The notes under the pieces: model-generated
What the model saw: only the letters and a program-made list of their open reading frames with translations
What the model was told of the DNA's origin: nothing
Databases searched by the model: none
Position numbers and translations under genes: made by a program
Shown: one piece after another, positions 8,872 to 23,649 of the stretch
Numbering within the stretch: the stretch's first letter is position 1
Layout of the letters: each line of letters opens with the position of its first letter
From: AC-69 sp963751665
Lineage (GTDB): Bacteria; Actinomycetota; UBA4738; HRBIN12
Reading direction: 5' to 3'
NCBI GenBank assembly: GCA_963751665.1
Contig: CAVVVF010000001.1
Coordinates: 310,001-374,000 of the forward strand
DNA length: 64,000 bases

Positions 8872-10606
8872 ATGCCGCGCGCGAACGACGCCGTCGAGGC
8901 CGCCCTCCTGGAGTACGCGGACCTCCTGTCGATCCTGTCGGAGGACCGGTTCAGGCCCAGGTCGTATGAGAAGGCTGCGCGGGCCGTCGGCGGGTACCCG
9001 GCGGACATCGCGGGCTTCGACGTCAAGCAGCTCCAGGCCATCCCCAACGTGGGCACGTCCATCGCCGAGAAGATCCACGAGTTCCTCCAGACGGGCGCGA
9101 TGGGGGCGCTCGAGGAGCTGCGGGCGCAGATCCCTCCGGGCGTCCGGGCGCTGATGGCCATCCCCAGCCTGGGGCCCAAGCGGGCGATGGTGCTGTACGA
9201 GCAGCTCGGCGTGGCCTCCGTGGACGAGCTCTTGGCCGCGGCGAACGAGGGCAAGCTGGCCGAGGTGAAGGGGTTCGGCAAGAAGACGGCCGACAACATC
9301 CTGCGGGCGGTGGAGCAGATGGGATCGTCCGAGCGCCGCGTGCTGGTGAACGTGGCCCTCGACGTCGCGGAGGACCTTCTCGGCGAGCTGAACGGGCTGA
9401 AGGAGGTGAGGCGGGCGACCTACGCCGGCTCGCTCCGGCGGATGGCGGAGACCATCGGCGACATCGACCTGCTGGTGGCGAGCGACAAGCCCGGGTCGGT
9501 CATGGATCGGTTCGTGTCCCTTCCGGTCGTGGACCGGGTGATCGCCCACGGCGATGCGAAGTCCTCGGTGCTCACCAAGGGCGGCCTCCAGGTGGACGTG
9601 CGGGTGATCGCCATGGATGCGTGGGGGGCGGGCCTCATGTACTTCACCGGCTCCAAGGCCCACAACATCCGGCTCCGGGAGATGGCCATCCGCAAGGGCC
9701 TGCGCCTGAACGAGTACGGCCTGTTCCAGGTGAAGACCGGCACGCTGATCGTGGCGGAGACCGAGGAGGAGGTTTACAGGCGCCTCGGCCTGCCGTACAT
9801 CCCACCGACACTGCGGGAGGACCGCGGCGAGATCGAGGCGGTGCTGGCCGGCGAGCTCCCGAAGGTGCTGGAGCAGAAGGACGTCCGTGGCGACCTCCAC
9901 ACGCACACGAACCTCACCGACGGGCTGGCGCCCCTGGAGGAGATGCTCGAGGCCGCCTGCGCGGACCAAGTACGCGTACTACGCGGTCACCGACCACGCG
10001 CCGCAGCTGTTCATGCAGCGGATGACCGACGAGAAGATGCTGGCCCAGCGCGATCGGCTGAAGGCGCTCCAGGCCTCATACCCGAAGATGACCTTGCTGC
10101 ATGGCTCCGAGCTGAACATCGACCCGGCAGGCGGTGTGGACTGGCCCGAGGAGTTCCTGGCGGGCTTCGACGTGCTGGTGGCGTCGGTGCACACCCACTT
10201 CAACCTGTCCAAGGACGAGATGACCCGGCGCATCATCCGGGCCATGGAGAACCCGTACGTGAACATCCTGGGGCACCCCACGGCCCGGTTGATCGGCAAG
10301 CGCCCGCCCATCGAGTTCGACCTGGACGAGGTGTTCAGGGCGGCGGCCCGGACCGGCACGGCCCTGGAGGTGAACGGCTTCCCCGACCGGCTCGACCTGA
10401 AGGACGAGCACATCCTGTGGGCCAGGCGCCACGGCGTGAAGTTCGCGGTGGACACCGACTCCCACGCCTCGCTCCACCTCCCGCACATGCGGTTCGGCGT
10501 GGCAACCGCGCAACGGGGATGGCTGAGCAAGGACGACGTGATCAACGCGTGGCCGCTGGCCAAGCTCCGGAGGTTCCTGGACAAGGGACGCTCGGCCGCC
10601 CGGTGA
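8872..10606 (+). CDS. polX: DNA polymerase/3'-5' exonuclease PolX (one frameshift)
   Basis: Bacterial X-family polymerase fused to a PHP phosphoesterase, about 577 residues, active in gap-filling base-excision repair. N-terminal helix-hairpin-helix segments (IPNVGTSIAEKI, IPSLGPKRAMVL, VKGFGKKTADNI) precede the nucleotidyltransferase motif GSLRRMAETIGDIDLL. A conserved polymerase thumb is followed by the PHP domain with GDLHTHTNLTDG, YYAVTDHA, LHGSELNI, SVHTHFN, GHPTARL and EVNGFPDRLDL. One extra C near 9968 breaks the frame just after EMLEAA. Its stop overlaps the GTG start of mpg, another base-excision repair gene, which suggests a repair operon. Confidence 0.94.
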
Positions 10607-11226
10607 GCCGCCCCACCCGGCGCCTGCCGCGCTCGTTCTTCGCGCGACCCTCACCCGAGGTGGGGCCGGACCTCCTGGGCCGGATCCTGATCCGCAGGCT
10701 CGGCGACGGACGACTGCTGACCGCTCGCATCGTCGAGACCGAGGCATATCAGGAGGACGACCCGGCCAGCCACTCGTACCGGGGTCGGACCAACCGGAAC
10801 GAGGTGATGTTCGGGCCTCCCGGCCATGCGTACGTGTACTTCACGTACGGCATGCATCACTGCGTGAACGTCGTGACCGGCTCGAGCGGGGAGGGGAGCG
10901 CAGTGCTCCTCCGCGCGGCCGAGCCGCTCGAGGGTCTGGAGGAGATGGTCCGCCGCCGGAGGACGGACGACACCCGGGCGCTGTGTTCGGGACCGGGCCG
11001 GCTGTGCCAGTCGATGGGCATCGCCCGGGACGAGAACGGGCTCGACCTGGTGCGAGGCCGCGAGCTCTGGCTCCTCGAGGGAAGCACCGTGCCCGCCTCC
11101 GAGATCGGCGTCAGTTCCCGAGTGGGCATCACGAGCGGGGCCGAACGTCCCTGGAGGTTTTCCGTGCGGGGGGACCGCTTCGTGTCTCGTGTCCGGCCGG
11201 CGGTGCCTGTCAGGGGTTCGCGATGA
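10603..11226 (+). CDS. mpg: 3-methyladenine DNA glycosylase, AAG/Mpg family
   Basis: A 207-residue alkylbase DNA glycosylase of the AAG family, which excises alkylated and deaminated purines. Family motifs: LLGRILIRRL near the start, the catalytic region VETEAYQEDDPASHSYRGRTNRNEVMF, GHAYVYFTYGMHHCVNVV and GPGRLCQSMGI. The GTG overlaps the polX stop (GTGA). Its 3' end overlaps the stop of the convergent penicillin-binding protein gene by 17 bases. Confidence 0.94.
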   Translation: MSRPTRRLPRSFFARPSPEVGPDLLGRILIRRLGDGRLLTARIVETEAYQEDDPASHSYRGRTNRNEVMFGPPGHAYVYFTYGMHHCVNVVTGSSGEGSAVLLRAAEPLEGLEEMVRRRRTDDTRALCSGPGRLCQSMGIARDENGLDLVRGRELWLLEGSTVPASEIGVSSRVGITSGAERPWRFSVRGDRFVSRVRPAVPVRGSR

Positions 11227-13669
11227 TCGTGACCGTGGAGCCGACGGGGAGCTTGGTGCCGGCGGACGGACTCTGGGCCCAGACGATGCCCTTCTGGTAG
11301 ACGCACGCGGGGTCGGCTGGGTCACACTGCTGCTGCTCCTGGACCGATGCCTCGAACCCGGCGTCTCGAAGGACGGCCTGGGCGGCTTCCTGGGTCATCC
11401 CCAGGACGTTCGGCACGATCGCCGTCGACACCTTCTGCGAGACGGTGATGGTGACCGTGCTGGTCTGAATGGCCTGCTGGCCCGCCGCCGGGTCCTGGGC
11501 GATCACGGTGCCCGCCCGCTGGTCGGATGGCTCATACACCACCCTCGCGCCGAAGCCGGCCGACCGGAGCAGGTCGATCGCCGGGGCCTCCCTCAGGCCG
11601 ATGACCGAGGGCACCGGGAGCAGCTGGTACGAGGTGGGCTGCTTGCACACCTTGAGCTGGGGCTCGGTCCCGGCGATGAACGTCTGGAAGTCGATGTTCT
11701 GCGGCGGTGTGTACGGGTTGGCCAGACATCCCTGGGTCACGTCGATCCGAAGCGTCACGAACCGGACGTTCGACGTCGGGAACGGCTTCACCGGAAGGTT
11801 GTGGGTGGCGTTGACCATGAACGCCCGCCAGATCTGGGCGGGCCACGTGCCGCCGTAGACCGGGGAGATCCTGGTGGTCGGATATTGCATCGAGACCTGG
11901 CCCTGGGGGAAGCCCACCCACACCGCCGCGACGAGCTGAGGAACGGCGCCCACGAACCATGCGTCGCTGTAGTTCTGAGCGGTCCCGGTCTTGCCGATCT
12001 GGGGCCGGCCGATGTTCGCGGCGGCTCCCGTGCCGTACAAGACGACCTTCTGGAGGATCCCGTCGGCCACCGTGACGATGGCCGGGTTGACCACCTGCTT
12101 GGGGTTGGCGCGCGCCTGGTACAGGACCTTCCCGTCCGGAGTGGTGATGGTCACGACCGGCGTCGGGGCGACGTGGGCGCCGCCGTCGGCCAGCGTGCCG
12201 TAGGCCGATGCCATCTCGAGCGTGTTGACTTCGTTCGTGCCGATGACGGCCGAGGGGACCGGTACCAGCTGGCTCTTGGGGGAGGTGGTCCGGGTGCAGC
12301 ACCGGATGCCCATGCGCTTCGCCGTATCCACGACGCGCTGGGCCCCGAGGTAGATATCGCCGTCCCCCACCGCCTTCTCGATATTCACGTACGCCACGTT
12401 GACCGAGTTGATCGTCGCGCTCTCGAGCGAGATGTAGCCGTACGAGGAGCCCTCGGCGTTCCCCGGAGTCCACACCGTCCCGTCCGACAGGGGAACCGCC
12501 ACCGAGGAGCCGCTGAACGATTGGCTGGGAGAGATCCCGTGCTCCAGAGCGGCCACCAAAGTGAACGGCTTGAACGCCGACCCCGCCTGGCGTCCCGTGC
12601 TCCCGCCGGCGGCCAGGTTCACCTTGGCGAACCGGTCCTTCGGATCCCAGTAGTTGCGCCCGCCGACCATGGCCTTGATGTAGCCGGTCCGTGGATCGAT
12701 CACCGTCATGGCCGCGTAGGGGTCGCTGCGGTAGATGAGGATCGAGTGGACGGCCTGCTCCGCCTGTTCCTGGAGCCGAGGGACGATCGTGGTCTGGATC
12801 CGCAGGCCTCCCTTGAACAGCAGGTTGTACCGGTCCTGCACGGTTTTTCCGAACCTCGGGTTGGACAGGAACCACTGCTTGAAATAGTCCACGAAGTACG
12901 GGGCCGGGTAGTGCTCCGTGCTCCTCTGCCGGATGTGCAGGTTGAGGGGGCGCTGCACGGCGCTCGCGAATGCCCCCGGCTCGATCATCCCCAGCTCGCG
13001 CATCTCGGTGAGGACCTGGTTCCGCCGGGTAGTGGCGAGGTTCGGACGGACCACCGGATCGTAGTCCGCGGGTGCAGCGATCAGCCCGGCCAGCAGCGCG
13101 GCCTGCGCCAGCGTCAGCTCCGACGCGGACCGCCCGAAGTACGTCTCGGCGGCGGCCTGGATCCCGTACGCGCCGTTGCCGAAGTACACGGTGTTGAGGT
13201 ACCTCGCCAGGATCTCGTCCTTGCTGAGCGTCTGCTCCAGCTGATACGCCAAGACGGCCTCTCGGAACTTCCGCGAAAGGGTCTGTTCGTCGCCGGTGTA
13301 CGCATTCTTCACGTACTGCTGCGTGATGGTGGAGCCGCCCTCCACGATCCGCCCGGTGGTGGCGTCGACGTACGCCGCCCGGAGCAACGCCTTTACGTCG
13401 ATCCCCATGTGGTCGTAGTAGCGCTTGTCCTCGATGGCCACCACGGCGTTCCGGATGTTCTCCGGGATCTTCGACAGGGGCACGATCACGCGGTTCTGCT
13501 CGGCGTGCAGGGGGGTGATCAACGAACCGTCGGCAGCGAACACGAACGAGGTCTGTGGGAGCGCCGGTGCCTCCGCCTGCTCCAGCTTCAGGTCGGGAAG
13601 GTTGCAGGCCGACGCGGCCAGAGCCGCCAGGACGAGCCCGAGCGCGAGAGGACGCCGGGAGGGGTTCAT
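11210..13669 (-). CDS. Class A penicillin-binding protein with two PASTA domains
   Basis: An 819-residue bifunctional peptidoglycan synthase, intact. The N-terminal hydrophobic segment (residues 8-22) ends at Cys22, making a relaxed lipobox or a membrane anchor. The glycosyltransferase domain has VAIEDKRYYDHMGID (catalytic Glu80), GGSTITQQYVKN (111-122) and YFGNGAYGIQAAAETYFG. The transpeptidase has the SxxK motif SAFK (364-367), SVN (422-424) and KTGT (560-563). Two PASTA repeats follow (about 686-745 and 751-819), which in this family bind muropeptide or lipid II. On the minus strand TATGAT (13684-13679) ends 9 bases before the ATG, so the transcript is probably leaderless; tyrS diverges 55 bases away. 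Confidence 0.95.
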   Translation of the reverse strand: MNPSRRPLALGLVLAALAASACNLPDLKLEQAEAPALPQTSFVFAADGSLITPLHAEQNRVIVPLSKIPENIRNAVVAIEDKRYYDHMGIDVKALLRAAYVDATTGRIVEGGSTITQQYVKNAYTGDEQTLSRKFREAVLAYQLEQTLSKDEILARYLNTVYFGNGAYGIQAAAETYFGRSASELTLAQAALLAGLIAAPADYDPVVRPNLATTRRNQVLTEMRELGMIEPGAFASAVQRPLNLHIRQRSTEHYPAPYFVDYFKQWFLSNPRFGKTVQDRYNLLFKGGLRIQTTIVPRLQEQAEQAVHSILIYRSDPYAAMTVIDPRTGYIKAMVGGRNYWDPKDRFAKVNLAAGGSTGRQAGSAFKPFTLVAALEHGISPSQSFSGSSVAVPLSDGTVWTPGNAEGSSYGYISLESATINSVNVAYVNIEKAVGDGDIYLGAQRVVDTAKRMGIRCCTRTTSPKSQLVPVPSAVIGTNEVNTLEMASAYGTLADGGAHVAPTPVVTITTPDGKVLYQARANPKQVVNPAIVTVADGILQKVVLYGTGAAANIGRPQIGKTGTAQNYSDAWFVGAVPQLVAAVWVGFPQGQVSMQYPTTRISPVYGGTWPAQIWRAFMVNATHNLPVKPFPTSNVRFVTLRIDVTQGCLANPYTPPQNIDFQTFIAGTEPQLKVCKQPTSYQLLPVPSVIGLREAPAIDLLRSAGFGARVVYEPSDQRAGTVIAQDPAAGQQAIQTSTVTITVSQKVSTAIVPNVLGMTQEAAQAVLRDAGFEASVQEQQQCDPADPACVYQKGIVWAQSPSAGTKLPVGSTVTIIANP

Positions 13670-13678
13670 GGCCGGTCA

Positions 13679-13714
13679 ATCATAGCCACGGCCCTGTATC
13701 CGCACTGGTAGCAT
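13679..13714. promoter_or_regulatory. Divergent -10 elements between the PBP gene and tyrS
   Basis: Only 55 bases separate the two divergent ATGs. The minus strand has TATGAT at 13684-13679, nine bases before the PBP start. The plus strand has TAGCAT at 13709-13714, ten bases before the tyrS start. Neither gene has a Shine-Dalgarno, so both transcripts would begin at or a few bases before the start codon. Confidence 0.5.
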
Positions 13715-13724
13715 CGCGAATCCG

Positions 13725-14936
13725 ATGGCCTCCTCCGCGCTCCCTCGCCTGTTGGCCGAGGCCGCCGACGTCATCCCTCAGAACGGCTTGCATGAGAAGC
13801 TGGCCCTGGACCGTCCCCTTCGGGTCAAGTTGGGTATCGACCCATCCCGGCCCGACCTTCACCTCGGCCACGCCGTCGTCCTTCGAAAGCTCCGGCACTT
13901 CCAGGATGCAGGGCACGTGGCCGTCCTCATCGTTGGGGACTTCACCGGCCGGGTGGGCGATCCCTCGGGCCAGTCCGAGACCAGGCCCTTCCTCACCGAG
14001 GAGGAGATCGAGGAGAACGCCACGACCTATCTCGAACAGGCGGGCAGGGTGCTCGACATGAGCTCGGCGGAGGTCCGACGGAACTCCGAGTGGCTGGCCG
14101 GGATGGGGATGGCCGACGTGCTCCGGCTTACGTCCGCGTACACGGTCGCCCGGATGCTCGAACGCGACGACTTTCGAAAGCGGTACGAGGAGGGAAAGCC
14201 CATCAGCGTGGTGGAGTTCCTGTACCCGCTGATGCAGGCCATGGACTCCGTGGCCGTTCGGGCCGACGTCGAGCTCGGCGGGACCGACCAAACGTTCAAC
14301 CTGTTGGTGGGACGGGACATTCAGCGGGCCTACGGACAGGACCCTCAGGTCGTCCTGACCATGCCGCTCCTCGAGGGGATCGACGGCCAACGCAAGATGT
14401 CGAAGTCCTTCGACAACTGGGTGGCGCTCACGGATCCACCGGACGAGATGTTCGGCAAGCTCATGCGGATCCCGGATCACCTCATCACCAAGTACCTCCT
14501 GCTCGCCGCGGACCTCGACCCCTCGGAGGTCGGGAGGATCGAGGCCGGCATGGCCGACGGCAGCCTGAAGCCCGTGGAGGAGAAGCGCCGCATGGCCCGG
14601 GCGGTTGTGGACCTGTACCACGGCCCGGGTGCCGGGGACGAGGCCGAGAGGCGATTCGAGCGGGTCCACCGCGAGCGCGACATGCCAGAGCAGATCGAGG
14701 AGGCGGAGATCCCTCCCGACGCGCTGAAGGGAAAGGACGGGCTGATCTGGCTCCCGCAGCTGCTGGTTGTCCTGGGCCTGGCTCCCTCCAACTCGGCGGC
14801 CCGCCGCCTGATCGAGCAGGGAGGGGTGCGCCTGGACGGCGAGCCGGTGACCGATCCCAAGATGGAGCACCCCGCCAGGGACCTAAGGGGCAAGGTCCTC
14901 CAGGTCAGCCGGCGGCGGTTCGTCCGATTGCGCTGA
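13725..14936 (+). CDS. tyrS: Tyrosine--tRNA ligase
   Basis: A 403-residue class I synthetase, intact. The HIGH box is HLGH (46-49), the substrate pocket shows ELGGTDQTFNLLVGRDIQ, and the KMSKS loop is KMSKS (224-228). The C-terminal S4 RNA-binding domain (NSAARRLIEQGGVRLDGEPV) begins near residue 340. This single-H version (HLGH and KMSKS) is the TyrRZ-like type. No T-box leader is visible upstream. Confidence 0.96.
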   Translation: MASSALPRLLAEAADVIPQNGLHEKLALDRPLRVKLGIDPSRPDLHLGHAVVLRKLRHFQDAGHVAVLIVGDFTGRVGDPSGQSETRPFLTEEEIEENATTYLEQAGRVLDMSSAEVRRNSEWLAGMGMADVLRLTSAYTVARMLERDDFRKRYEEGKPISVVEFLYPLMQAMDSVAVRADVELGGTDQTFNLLVGRDIQRAYGQDPQVVLTMPLLEGIDGQRKMSKSFDNWVALTDPPDEMFGKLMRIPDHLITKYLLLAADLDPSEVGRIEAGMADGSLKPVEEKRRMARAVVDLYHGPGAGDEAERRFERVHRERDMPEQIEEAEIPPDALKGKDGLIWLPQLLVVLGLAPSNSAARRLIEQGGVRLDGEPVTDPKMEHPARDLRGKVLQVSRRRFVRLR

Positions 14937-15213
14937 GCCTCGAGACGCCCTGCCGGGCCGCCCACCTGCGGTTTCGGGTGGTTGCCGGGGGGCGCTTCGC
15001 CCGTGCTACTATTACCAACCGTTGGCGCGGACCCTTCCTGGAGGTTCCCACCTTCTGGTTCGCTGCCCGCACCTTGAGAACTGAACAGTGTGCCAAAAGC
15101 CAGTGCGCTATCCCGTCAGCTGGGAGGCGCGATTCGTCGCGTCCTTCTCCAGCAGACGGTTCGTACGAACCAACCAGGAAGCGATGCCGGCCTTCGGGCC
15201 GGTTCGTGGATCT
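14937..15213 (+). promoter_or_regulatory. rRNA operon leader
   Basis: No gene fits here. A weak candidate promoter is TTGCCG (14982-14987) with TACTAT (15007-15012) at 19-base spacing. The antitermination/processing element CCTTGAGAACTGAACAG (15072-15088) follows, overlapping the left arm of the 16S processing stem (15081-15094). A tight hairpin, GCCGGCC-TTCG-GGCCGG, sits at 15187-15203 just before the mature 16S end. Confidence 0.6.
15081..15094 (+). other. 16S processing stem, left arm
   Basis: CTGAACAGTGTGCC is perfectly complementary to GGCACACTGTTCAG at 16874-16887, downstream of 16S. The long-range stem brackets the 16S gene and is the expected RNase III substrate. Confidence 0.75.
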
Positions 15214-20046
<4,833 letters not shown>

Positions 20047-20132
20047 TTTGCTCGCGCTCGCTATCGTGTTCCGAGCTCTGCTCGGGGCTCGCACCTTCCA
20101 AACCGTCGGATCCACGGCGGATCCGAGGCACC

Positions 20133-20250
20133 GTTTCGGTGGCCATGGCGGAGGGGAAACACCCGGTCCCATCCCGAACCCGGAAGTTAAGCCCTCCAGC
20201 GCCGATGGTACTGCCCGGGCGACCGGGTGGGAGAGTAGGTCGCTGCCGGA
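20133..20250 (+). rRNA. rrf: 5S ribosomal RNA
   Basis: About 118 bases, from GTTTCGGTGGCCATGGCGG to CGCTGCCGGAAC. It includes the conserved CCCATCCCGAACCCGGAAGT loop and GGGAGAGTAGGTCGCTGCC. It stands 66 bases after the 23S stem in the standard 16S-23S-5S order. Confidence 0.95.
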
Positions 20251-20264
20251 ACACCTTGCGAGAG

Positions 20265-20287
20265 AGCCGCCTTCGGGCGGCTTTCTC
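20265..20287 (+). terminator. rRNA operon terminator
   Basis: AGCCGCC-TTCG-GGCGGCT hairpin followed by TTCTCGCTTT, 15 bases after 5S. The UUCG tetraloop and T-rich tail make this a good intrinsic terminator. Confidence 0.8.
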
Positions 20288-20344
20288 GCTTTCCGGCCTC
20301 CTCCGACCTCGGCCGGCAGGCCTCCGGGTACGCTAGCTGGCGCC

Positions 20345-21032
20345 ATGCCCAAAGCCTTCGCGTCCTCGCCCCGCTCTCCGCCGACCTCCCGGACCGCACC
20401 TCGGGGGCTCCCCCGCGACATCCGGGACGAGCTGAACCGAACCGCCCGGGCGGGCAAGCAGCAGGCCGCCATGGCCCGGCTGGAACGGGCGATCGAGTTG
20501 CTCGAGCGGGATGACGGGAAGGGGGCGGCGAGCGAGGCGCGAAAGGCGAAGGAGATCGCTCCTCGCTCGCCGACCGTCCGGGAGATCCTGGGGTTGGCCT
20601 GTACGTCCAGGGCCGTTTCGGCGAGGCGCTCCCGGAGATGCAGGCGTACCGACGGATGTCCGGGCGAGCCGATCAGAACCACATCATCGCTGACTGTCTC
20701 CGCGCGGCCGGCCATCCCGAGCGCGCCGTACCGCTCGCCGAGGAGGCCCTCGCCGCTCGCGGCGTTCCGCTGTCCGCGAAGGCGGAGGCGGTGATCGTGG
20801 CGGCGAGCGCGCTGGCGGACATGGGCAAGTTCGACGAGGCGCTCGGACTGTTGCGGCGGGTGAAGACCAGGGACGACGTGGCCGGCTCGAGGTGCTTCGC
20901 GTGTGGTACGTGATAGCCGACATCCTCGAGCGCGCGGGCCGGACGCAGGAGGCCGAGCGAACGTTCCGCAAGATCATGCGGCACGACCCGGCGGCGTACG
21001 ACGTCGCCGAGCGGCTGGCTCAGCTCGGCTGA
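20345..21032 (+). CDS. Tetratricopeptide-repeat protein (two frameshifts)
   Basis: About 229 residues after correcting two apparent single-base deletions near 20598 and 20886. The corrected product has a basic Ala/Lys-rich N-terminus and several helix-turn-helix TPR-like repeats (ALLERAIELLERDDGKGA-type, LGLALYVQGRFGEALPEMQAY, ALADMGKFDEALGLLRRV, ERAGRTQEAERTFRKIM). TPR proteins scaffold protein complexes; no partner is evident. TACGCT (20329-20334) ends 10 bases before the ATG, suggesting a leaderless start. The gene lies between the rRNA operon and a convergent hydrolase that it overlaps by 13 bases. Confidence 0.7.
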
Positions 21033-21998
21033 GCAGGCTCCTCGCCGGCGAGCTCCCGCTCCCGCCGCTTGGTCCAGTAGCGCACTAGCCCCATGGCGTT
21101 CATCCGGATGGAGGACAGGAGCTGCAACCGCTCCTCGAGCGCGTCGAGGTCGAGCGTCGCTTCCGAGCCGGTCTCGATGTCTCGAGCGCTCTCCCGGACG
21201 AGCCGTTCCGCGATCTCGTCGAGGTCGTCGGTCGTCTCCAGCGCCTCCCGGACGGCCTCCGCCCAGCTCCGCACGCGCTGCTCGGCCAGGTCGCACGTCC
21301 GGTCGATGTCGTGGATCGGGCCGAAGTGGGCGAACAGGAGCACCGAGGAGGCCCGGGAGCGGATCCGCTCGATGCTGTCGATCGCGAGCTCGAGGTCGAA
21401 GTCCGGGGGAGGTGTCGCCGGTCGAAGCACGGGGAAGTCGGGCACGTGGATGCCGAGCGCATCGCCGGTCAGCACGGCACCGGATTCCGAGTCGACCAGC
21501 GCCACATGGTGCGACGCGTGGCCCGGCGTGTACAGGACCTCGAGATCCCTGCTGCGCAACTGGATGCGGTCACCGTCCTCCATGGCCCTCAGCCGATCGG
21601 CCGGCACCGCATCGACCGGTCCGAACCACTCGGCCATCCGTTCCTCTCCGTAGACGCGCTTCGCGCTGGCCACCAGCTTGGTGGGGTCGGCGAGATGCGG
21701 CGCGCCCCGTTCATGCACCCAGATCGTTGCCCGTGGAAACGCCGCAGCCAGGCGCCCCACGCCGCCGGCGTGGTCCAGGTGGATGTGGGTCAGCACGACG
21801 TTGGCCAGGTCCGAGGGGCCGACCCCGAGCGAGGCCAACCCTTCCGTCACGGGCTCCACCGACGTCGTGGGGCCGGTCTCGACGATCGTCGGCTCCTCGT
21901 CGTGCGAGCAGATACGCGGCCGTGGACCGGTCGCGTCCGGCCATCAACGTGTCCACGGCCGTGATGCCGGGCGCCACCTCGAACGGGACCGCGCGCAT
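21020..21998 (-). CDS. Metallo-beta-lactamase-fold hydrolase (one frameshift)
   Basis: About 325 residues. The first 33 codons (MRAVPFEVAPGITAVDTLMAGRD...) read from ATG 21998. One extra base near 21905 shifts to the frame that carries the rest. Zinc-site motifs are THIHLDHAGG, the second-shell GHASHHVAL, the bridging aspartate in TGDALG and FAHFGP. A C-terminal helical region follows. The fold covers glyoxalase II, lactonases and RNA-processing enzymes, and nothing here sets the substrate. The first line of the catalytic domain is typical of the glyoxalase-II-like group (COG0491). Confidence 0.8.
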
Positions 21999-22116
21999 GG
22001 CCGAAGTGTATCGGTGGTGCCATGCATGTCGTGCCGGCGGCTGCCGGACCGGCGTGTCACTGGGTCCTGCTAGCGTCCCGTCGAGGGAGGAGGATGGTGA
22101 GCGGGATGGTGAGCGG

Positions 22117-22434
22117 ATGGTGACGGTCAACGTCGTCGTGCTCGCGGGCACGGTGGCCGCGGATCCGGTGGATCGCACGATGCCGTCGGGCGACGAGGTC
22201 ACCGAGCTCCGGCTTTCGGTTCCGGAGGCAGGAAAGCGCCTCCTCCCCCTTCCGGTCGCCGTGTGGCACAAGACCGTGGGCAAGCGCGCGGTCAAGGGCA
22301 TCGCCAAGGGCGACGACGTTCTCGTCTACGGCCAGCTTGCCAGGCGGTTCTACCGGAGCGGAGCCGGCGCCCGGAGCCTCACCGAGGTGGTGGCTACCGG
22401 GATCAAGAAGCTCGACCCCGAAGAGGAGGAGTAG
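22117..22434 (+). CDS. Single-stranded-DNA-binding-like OB-fold protein
   Basis: About 105 residues with an SSB-type OB fold: NVVVLAGTVAADPVDR, ELRLSVPEAG, LPVAVWHKTVGKRA, KGDDVLVYGQLARRFYRSG and LTEVVATGIKKLDP, ending in an acidic tail EEEE. Canonical SSB is longer, so this is probably an auxiliary paralogue. The start region is a repeat of ATGGTGAGCGG-like units (22094, 22106, 22117). A Shine-Dalgarno GAGGGAGGAGG at 22083-22093 is well placed only for ATG 22094, which runs out of frame after nine codons. If one G is missing near 22116, the true start is 22094. Confidence 0.65.
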   Translation: MVTVNVVVLAGTVAADPVDRTMPSGDEVTELRLSVPEAGKRLLPLPVAVWHKTVGKRAVKGIAKGDDVLVYGQLARRFYRSGAGARSLTEVVATGIKKLDPEEEE

Positions 22435-22463
22435 GCGGCCGCCGGGCGATGACCGCCCGCGGA

Positions 22464-23640
22464 TCACTCCGAGGGCTCGAGCGGTCGGATGACCATGCCG
22501 GTCCGGGGCTTCGGCCAGAAGAACGTGGACTTCTGGGGCAGCTGTTCGCGCCGGTCGATCACCGACCGGATCCTGGCGGCCGTGGTGGGCGGCAGGAACA
22601 GCGCCGCGTCGGCCAGGCCCAGCCGCACGGCGTCCTCCGCCTTCACCGCGTCGGGCGTGAACGCGAGGTCCGTCGTCTCGGCCGTCGAGCACCAGGCGGT
22701 GAAGGGCCGACACCGTGGGCGGCTCGCCTTCCAGCCGGCCCACGCGGTGGACGAGCTCGCCGCCTTCCATGGCGGCCGAGCCGAAGACCATGGCCTCGTC
22801 GTCCACCTGGTCCAGCACCTCCTGCAGGTCCCGGACCCGGGCTCCATCCATGGGAGGAGCGCCGGAGCGCACGATCCGGTGGTAGGGCAGGACCGGCGGG
22901 TCCTCCGCGACCGCGTCCATGAGCAGCATCATGGTTCGGTCCCACGGTCCGGGCCCGTGGGCGGCACGCATCTCGTCTCGAAAGGCCAGGGCCATGGCGT
23001 ACCGGTGGTGGCCGTCGGCGATCAGCACCGTTTCCCCGGCCAATTCCGGCCCCACGCCCTCCTCGTCGTCGGCCATCCACAGGCGATGCGTGACCCCTTC
23101 CTCGTCCAGGACCTCCGCGAGCGGTTCGGTCTTCCCCGCTCGCTCCAACAGGGCGGCGAGCGATGGCGACGGCTCGAAGAACACGGCGTGGATGCACGAG
23201 AGGTTGGCCCGGATCTCCCTGATGAGCCGGAGGCGGTCCTCCACCGGGCCATGGGCCGTCCGTTCGTGCGGGACGATCGAGCCTCCCCACTCCTCCAGCT
23301 CCACGGCACAGATCAACCCACGGATCCGTCGGCGCCGGCCATGCAGGGTGAAGCGCATCTCGTACGGGAAGTAGGACGGTCGCGGCGTCGGGACCAGGAT
23401 GCCCTCGGCACGCCACGCCCGGAACTGGTGGGAGGCCCGCCTATACTTGTTGCTGGTCCCGTCGTCTCCCGGACGGTCCTCGCCGAGGTCGATCCGAATG
23501 ACGTTGTGGGGGCTCGCATGCAGGTACCGGCGTTGCTCCTCGGGCGAGATCGTGTCGTAGGGCGGAGTGGTGACCCGGTCCAGCGGACCGACCCTGGATC
23601 GATCGAAGAGCAGGCCGACGAACGGTGAGATCTGAGGCAC
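22464..23640 (-). CDS. DUF1015 family protein (one frameshift)
   Basis: About 391 residues. Recognised by VTTPPYDTISPEEQRRY near the N-terminus, ADGHHRYAMALAFRDE in the middle and the C-terminal QKSTFFWPKPRTGMVIRPL. One extra base near 22683 separates HRLVLDG from ETTDLAFTPDAVKAED. The family has no proven biochemical function that I know of, and it is widespread in actinobacteria and anaerobes. The GTG start lies only 9 bases from the start of the divergent TPR gene. TATACA on the minus strand (23656-23651) is 10 bases upstream, inside that gene, as expected for a leaderless transcript. Confidence 0.85.
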
Positions 23641-23649
23641 GGCGACCCT

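Noticed and set aside
5675..9154. Open frame of 1,159 codons over pheT and argF
   Set aside because: Out-of-frame reading of pheT and argF; Arg/Gly/Pro-rich with no recognisable domain until it enters the true argF frame at about 7920.
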